Under the pieces are notes generated by a model. It saw only the letters and a list, made by a program, of their open reading frames with translations. It searched no databases and was not told where the DNA came from. A DNA stretch of 29,425 nucleotides from CAZPAH01 sp964584495 (lineage in GTDB: Bacteria > Krumholzibacteriota > Krumholzibacteriia > Krumholzibacteriales > Krumholzibacteriaceae), in the NCBI GenBank assembly GCA_964584495.1, contig CAZPAH010000022.1, forward strand, positions 1 to 29,425. Reading direction: 5' to 3'. A program made the position numbers and the translations under genes. Below are positions 26,501 through 29,425 of the stretch, one piece after another. Numbering within the stretch: position 1 is the stretch's first letter; each line of letters begins with the position of its first letter.

Positions 26501-26736
26501 TCCGGCTCGGGCTCTAGCCTGAGGCCGAGCCTCATCTTCTTCTCCTCGAGCGATAATCTCGAGACCGAGGTTGTTCTCGCCGTCCAGTGAAGCCCCTTCT
26601 CCTGTATCTCCCTGTTGATCCTGTCTATCCTCTGCTCTTCCGTTTCGGAGATAACAGGGGCGTTGATTGCCTGCGAGATGACTACAAGAACCGCGACGGC
26701 GGTCAGAGCTGTCCGGAGTATCTTCTTACCTATCAA
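23578..26736 (-). CDS. Secreted papain-like protease with beta-helix and FlgD-like sorting domain
   Basis: Exported cysteine protease of 1052 residues. Signal peptide about 1-25; propeptide resembling inhibitor I29 about 32-75. Peptidase C1A about 92-303: Gln111 (oxyanion hole) and Cys117 in DQGGCGSCWAF, His249 in GYHAVLIVGWDD, Asn271 in IKNSWG. An Ig-like domain follows (about 306-405). A right-handed beta-helix (about 408-840) has nine GGG/GG-centred coils at residues 523, 555, 580, 612, 638, 664, 690, 716 and 742, the last six exactly 26 apart. Then an Fn3-like domain (about 853-950) and a C-terminal FlgD-like sorting domain (about 960-1052; NYPNPFNP, WDGRNGDG, SGVYFYRIETG). This tail marks surface or outer-membrane-secreted proteins in FCB-like lineages. 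The start is TTG at 26736, with AAGGAAGG six bases upstream. An extended -10 promoter lies at 26775-26783. Confidence 0.93.
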   Translation of the reverse strand: MIGKKILRTALTAVAVLVVISQAINAPVISETEEQRIDRINREIQEKGLHWTARTTSVSRLSLEEKKMRLGLRLEPEPDPGLPVITAPEGAMYDQVFDWRTLGGTTSAKDQGGCGSCWAFAATGQLESHTRIYDGRIEDLSEQQIIDCNSYGSDCGGGTSSAAYSLMSGYGQVLESCIPYEARDDLPCTQSLCEPVSFITGSYAVADNVNSIKEALLTGPVYTGIDIVDRFYDYSSGCFDWEDEVVGYHAVLIVGWDDTKCGGAGAWIIKNSWGLDWGQDGFGYVKYGCCNIGRSTRQIYYLPSNVYVEVFDPNGEESIPALEDYTIKWTTSRETPDSISVLLSLDSGASYGFTIDSGLPGTTDSLIWNVDNYPVNTARIKVVAYLDGQLAGYDTSDEDFTIVGEPRRYVSPTGGNIFPYAIPEWAAHSIQDAVNAAIPGDTICVAGATYNSSVAVTKAVYILGGWNSDFTVNDPETYTTTVQSAGSPVSFVTLTGEVCGIEGFTITAGSGSSLLLPELGSYGGGILCHSASSVLIKNNTITECGFVSPSNYSAGGAIACYNGAVTISGNTIENCEAQSGGGIYLYQVTATVTGNTITGSRPHEGYAGTKNGGGIYALHATVAASGNVITDNSGFVDGGGICCRLSSFESSGDSILSNSSSHFGGGICSDHSTLSIANSVLAGNQTTNSGGGIFHKGEHLDLTNSLIAKNTSDALGGGVYADSCWGGMVNNTVDGNSALYFGGNVCLMSSVSIDVRNNMITYAPAANGFQAVPSDNVTFQFNDCYGNTPADVASLTPDSTNSSRNPHYADTASFDYCLGVYSGGIDTGDPAVGDDPDGSRPDQGAFGGPAAVRSVPGYVEGIAADALNDSTIEITWDIPGPGAYDFYAIFADTADGFLPDESNCVGTIPAPAASYEHFPVEGCLYYRVCLIDDAGHSGGYSGQSEGCIEGGPTAVDDTPRYVNSLAQNYPNPFNPVTTIVFALSEASDVKLKIYDPAGRLVRVLVDGSRPAGSHRIGWDGRNGDGALVSSGVYFYRIETGLFRETRKMVLLR

Positions 26737-26774
26737 TATGCACCTTCCTTCATTGTATTCGTTTCAATCAAATA

Positions 26775-26783
26775 ATTATAACA
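26775..26783 (-). promoter_or_regulatory. Extended -10 promoter for the protease gene
   Basis: On the minus strand, TGTTATAAT (26783 to 26775) is a perfect extended -10. No good -35 hexamer lies at 16-18 bases, as expected for the extended type. The start of transcription would be near 26768, leaving a leader of about 32 bases to the TTG start codon. Confidence 0.6.
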
Positions 26784-26910
26784 CATTGTCCGCCCGATTG
26801 CTGGAACTTTCATGGACGATATGCATATACTATCCAGTAACTATTGGAAGGGCTTGGCATTGAATCGATCTCGACAGTCCGGTTGCCAACCCTCTCCGGG
26901 AGGTTTACCC

Positions 26911-26939
26911 TTGAAAAAACAGGTGGTTTCAATTAATTT
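26911..26939 (+). promoter_or_regulatory. Candidate promoter for moxR operon
   Basis: TTGAAA (26911-26916) and TAATTT (26934-26939) are 17 bases apart in an AT-rich patch. The -10 matches only half of the consensus, so this is tentative. The leader to the moxR start would be about 110 bases. Confidence 0.35.
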
Positions 26940-27056
26940 ACTTTTCAATTCCGGGCATTTTCAGTGCTTATCGGCGCGGGGGGACCGATCTCCTGACAGC
27001 CGCTGAGGGCTGATGGCGCTTACAGAGCGGTCGAAAAATAGAAAGGTGCATTGGCG

Positions 27057-28046
27057 ATGGTGATCGATGTAAAACAGATCGGCGAAAGGGTCGAGAAGGA
27101 GAATGCCGTCCTCTCGAAGGTAAGAAGCGAGATAGGTAAGATAATCGTCGGGCAGGAGTACATGATCGAGCGCCTCCTGACAGGGCTTCTCTGCAACAAC
27201 CACGTTCTTATAGAGGGGGTGCCCGGCCTGGCGAAGACGCTCGCCGTAACCACATTGGCAAGGACGGTCCAGGCCTCGTTCCAGCGGATCCAGTTTACGC
27301 CCGACCTGCTTCCGGCGGATCTTATCGGAACGCTGATATACAATCCGCGTTCCGGAGAGTTCACTACCAAGAAGGGGCCGGTATTCGCCAATATCATACT
27401 GGCCGACGAGATAAACAGGGCTCCGGCCAAGGTCCAGAGCGCTCTTCTCGAAGCGATGCAGGAGAGGCAGGTGACGATAGGGGAGAAGAGCCACGATCTC
27501 GATGATCCCTTCATGGTCCTTGCGACTCAGAACCCGATCGAGCAGGAGGGAACCTATCCTCTGCCGGAGGCGCAGGTCGACAGGTTCATGCTCAAGCTCA
27601 AGGTTACCTATCCGAGCAAGCAAGAGGAGAAGAAGATCCTGGAGAAGATGGCCAGCTCGGCGCCGAAGCTCGAGGTCGACACGGTGATAAGCCCCGCCGA
27701 TATCGTAAGGCTTAGAAAGCTCACCGACGAGATCTACATGGACGAGAAGGTCGAGGACTATATAATCAATATAGTGCAGGCTACGAGGACGCCCAAGGAG
27801 TACGGCCTCTCTGTGGCCGGCTTGATCCAGTACGGCGCCTCACCCAGGGCGACGATCTTCCTCGCTATGGCATCCAGGGCGCATGCCCTGCTCAACGGAC
27901 GCGCATACGTAACACCCCAGGATGTGAAGTCCATCGGAATGGATGTGCTTAGGCACAGGGTGATAGTCACCTACGAGGCGGAGGCCGAGGAGAAGACCTC
28001 CGAGGATGTAATCAGGGATATTTTCGATAACGTGGCAGTACCATGA
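27057..28046 (+). CDS. MoxR-family AAA+ ATPase
   Basis: Cytosolic AAA+ ATPase of 329 residues, thought to act as a chaperone together with von Willebrand A-domain partners. Walker A is GVPGLAKT (54-61) and Walker B IILADEIN (113-120), followed by RAPAKVQSALLEAMQERQVT, the most typical MoxR segment, and the C-terminal lid (AAA_lid_2), which includes the ASPRA motif. The start is the ATG at 27057, with AAAGGTG eight bases upstream; TTG 27051 would be too close to that site. The stop overlaps the next gene by 4 bases (ATGA), so moxR and the DUF58 gene are translationally coupled. Confidence 0.95.
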   Translation: MVIDVKQIGERVEKENAVLSKVRSEIGKIIVGQEYMIERLLTGLLCNNHVLIEGVPGLAKTLAVTTLARTVQASFQRIQFTPDLLPADLIGTLIYNPRSGEFTTKKGPVFANIILADEINRAPAKVQSALLEAMQERQVTIGEKSHDLDDPFMVLATQNPIEQEGTYPLPEAQVDRFMLKLKVTYPSKQEEKKILEKMASSAPKLEVDTVISPADIVRLRKLTDEIYMDEKVEDYIINIVQATRTPKEYGLSVAGLIQYGASPRATIFLAMASRAHALLNGRAYVTPQDVKSIGMDVLRHRVIVTYEAEAEEKTSEDVIRDIFDNVAVP

Positions 28047-28918
28047 TCCCGGAAGAACTTGCAAAGAAGATACGGATACTGCAGATAACGACCAGGAAAG
28101 TAGTGAATGACGTCCTGGCCGGAGAGTACGGGAGTGTGTTCAGGGGACGGGGGATGGAGTTCGACGAGGTCCGCGAGTATATGCCGGGGGACGAGATCCG
28201 GACGATAGACTGGAATGTCACGGCCCGGACCGGCACTCCTTATGTCAAGAGATTCGTCGAGGAACGCGAGCTTACGGTGATCTTCCTCGTCGACCTGTCC
28301 GCATCGGGCGATTTCGGGAGTGTACGCAAGCTCAAGAACGAGGTGGCCGCCGAGTTCTGCTCCCTCCTGGCCTTCTCCGCCGTCAAGAACAACGACAAGG
28401 TCGGCCTGATAGTATTCACCGACCAGATCGAGATGTTCATCCCCCCGAAGAAGGGGACGAAGCACGTCCTGAGGGTTATAAGGGAGCTTCTCGACTTCAG
28501 GCCGAGGAAGGCGAGCACCGATATCGTCGGGGCGCTCGACTACCTGGGAAAGGTCACGACGAAGCGGGCGGTCGTATTCCTCGTCTCCGATTTCCAGGCG
28601 GAACGTTTCGAAAAATCGATGAGGGTGATCGGAAAGCGACACGATCTGGTGGCGGTCACTATAGTGGATCCGAGGGAGGTGAGCCTTCCCGACGTCGGTC
28701 TCGTGGAGCTGGAGGACGCCGAGACGGGCGAGTTGATACTCGTCGACACTTCGAGCGCCGCGGTAAGGAAGAGGTACGAGAGGCTGGGAAGGGCGCAGGC
28801 CGACCGTTTCCGGGAGCTCTTCGCCTCGATGGGTGTCGATCAAATAGAGGTCATGACCGACAGGGACTACGTTCCCCGCCTGGTCCAGTTTTTCAGATCG
28901 AGGGAGAGAAGATATTGA
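28043..28918 (+). CDS. DUF58 / von Willebrand A-like protein
   Basis: Protein of 291 residues, the usual partner of MoxR. The DUF58 core is clear: VFRGRGMEFDEVREYMPGDEIRTIDWNVTARTG begins at about residue 32 and leads into VKRFVEERE. A vWA-like domain follows with a MIDAS-type DLSAS motif (84-88), which normally binds a divalent metal. No membrane helix is present. It overlaps moxR by 4 bases, and a membrane-anchored TPR protein follows after 27 bases. MoxR-DUF58 pairs are linked in some bacteria to stress tolerance or maturation of metal enzymes; which applies here cannot be told. Confidence 0.94.
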   Translation: MIPEELAKKIRILQITTRKVVNDVLAGEYGSVFRGRGMEFDEVREYMPGDEIRTIDWNVTARTGTPYVKRFVEERELTVIFLVDLSASGDFGSVRKLKNEVAAEFCSLLAFSAVKNNDKVGLIVFTDQIEMFIPPKKGTKHVLRVIRELLDFRPRKASTDIVGALDYLGKVTTKRAVVFLVSDFQAERFEKSMRVIGKRHDLVAVTIVDPREVSLPDVGLVELEDAETGELILVDTSSAAVRKRYERLGRAQADRFRELFASMGVDQIEVMTDRDYVPRLVQFFRSRERRY

Positions 28919-28945
28919 CGCAGCGCGCAGGCGATGGAGGAAATT

Positions 28946-29425
28946 ATGTCCGACGAGCTTAAACTCAGTCTTGAACGTCCGGCCGGAAAAGGCGGTCCCG
29001 GAAAAGGGATGATCGTTCTTCTCGTTCTCGTTCTGGCCGCCTCGCTTTTCAATGTTTTTCTTCTGCTGTCGCGGCCTGGGCGGCCCGGACCGGCGACCGG
29101 GCTTGCCGGTGATAAGCTCGAGGAGCTGGCGCTGAAGTTCGAGAAACAGAAACTCCCTGAAGCCGCTTCGCGCGCCTGGTACGAATACATCGATCTGACC
29201 CGGCCGGGAAAGCAGGAGCGGGCCAGGATAATCTACAGGGTGGGAAAGATATACGAGGATAACGGAGAGTACGAAAAGGCCCTCGAGGAATACTATCGAA
29301 GTGAGCAGCTCGCAGACCTGAAGGAGATAGAGCAGGATCTTTCGATGCGGACCGCCCGGTGCCTCGAGAAGCTCGGAAGGTTCGCATCGCTGAGATCGGA
29401 GCTGGAGGAGCGGACAGCTATCGAT
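28946..29425 (+). CDS. Membrane-anchored TPR protein (3' end outside window)
   Basis: The frame is open to the window edge, giving the first 160 residues. A single hydrophobic segment (about 21-41, MIVLLVLVLAASLFNVFLLL) follows a basic N-terminus, suggesting a signal anchor with the rest outside the cytoplasm. TPR-like helices follow (about 60-150), for example RIIYRVGKIYEDNGEYEKALEEYY. The start ATG at 28946 has GGAGG (28936-28940) five bases upstream; an in-frame ATG at 28934 overlaps that site. It is probably the third gene of the moxR operon, where TPR membrane proteins often occur. Function and full length are unknown. Confidence 0.8.
   Translation, partial: MSDELKLSLERPAGKGGPGKGMIVLLVLVLAASLFNVFLLLSRPGRPGPATGLAGDKLEELALKFEKQKLPEAASRAWYEYIDLTRPGKQERARIIYRVGKIYEDNGEYEKALEEYYRSEQLADLKEIEQDLSMRTARCLEKLGRFASLRSELEERTAID

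Larger units (their letters stand above)
26737..27056. other. Divergent intergenic region
   Basis: 320 bases between the minus-strand protease and plus-strand moxR, more AT-rich than its surroundings. The protease side has a perfect extended -10. The moxR side has a weak promoter candidate and a leader of about 110 bases. No gene was seen. Confidence 0.5.

Overview
The window reads as a metagenome-assembled scaffold with two 10-N gaps (2052-2061 and 23479-23488). From about 2508 to the end, base and codon use look uniform: many AGG arginine and ATA isoleucine codons, and Shine-Dalgarno motifs of the AAGGAGG or AAAGGTG type. A papain-like protease ends in a FlgD-type sorting domain with the YPNPFNP motif, which points to an uncultured FCB-group-like lineage (Krumholzibacteriota, Eisenbacteria or Latescibacterota type). 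That assignment is inference; no marker here settles it. The left end (1 to about 2290) carries the tail of a planctomycete-like TPR protein and a Tat-exported M29 aminopeptidase. These rarely use AGG or ATA, so this part is probably a different genome or a transferred segment.

Layout. 2-607: TPR protein tail. 897-2296: M29 aminopeptidase, interrupted by gap 1. 2291-2507: a non-coding, strongly structured stretch, possibly the 5' part of a group II intron. It abuts a yjbQ gene on the minus strand that is cut off at about residue 74. 3027-4478: pepD behind a strong promoter and a GC-rich hairpin leader. 4552-7359: tRNA-Trp(CCA), trpS and a tryptophanase-family gene, all in one orientation, with trpS and tnaA overlapping by 1 nt. 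7681-20198: a chemosensory cluster of sensor kinase, cheR, MCP, cheW, cheD, cheB, cheA, cheC, cheY, a large TPR protein and a DUF4388-TPR protein. 20351-22519: S46 dipeptidyl peptidase of the DPP7 type. 22611 to gap 2: EamA-type transporter. 23578-26736 (minus): secreted papain, beta-helix and FlgD-like protein. 27057 to the end: MoxR ATPase, DUF58 protein and a membrane-anchored TPR protein cut by the window edge.

How it works together. The Che genes form a nearly complete phosphorelay and adaptation circuit: CheA-CheW-MCP signalling, CheR/CheB methylation, CheD deamidation and CheC dephosphorylation of CheY. CheA appears to lack the P2 domain. No flagellar or pilus genes lie in the window, so the output is unknown; the two TPR proteins that end the cluster are candidates for it. 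The peptidases (papain-like, S46, PepD) and the tryptophanase-like enzyme fit a peptide-degrading lifestyle.
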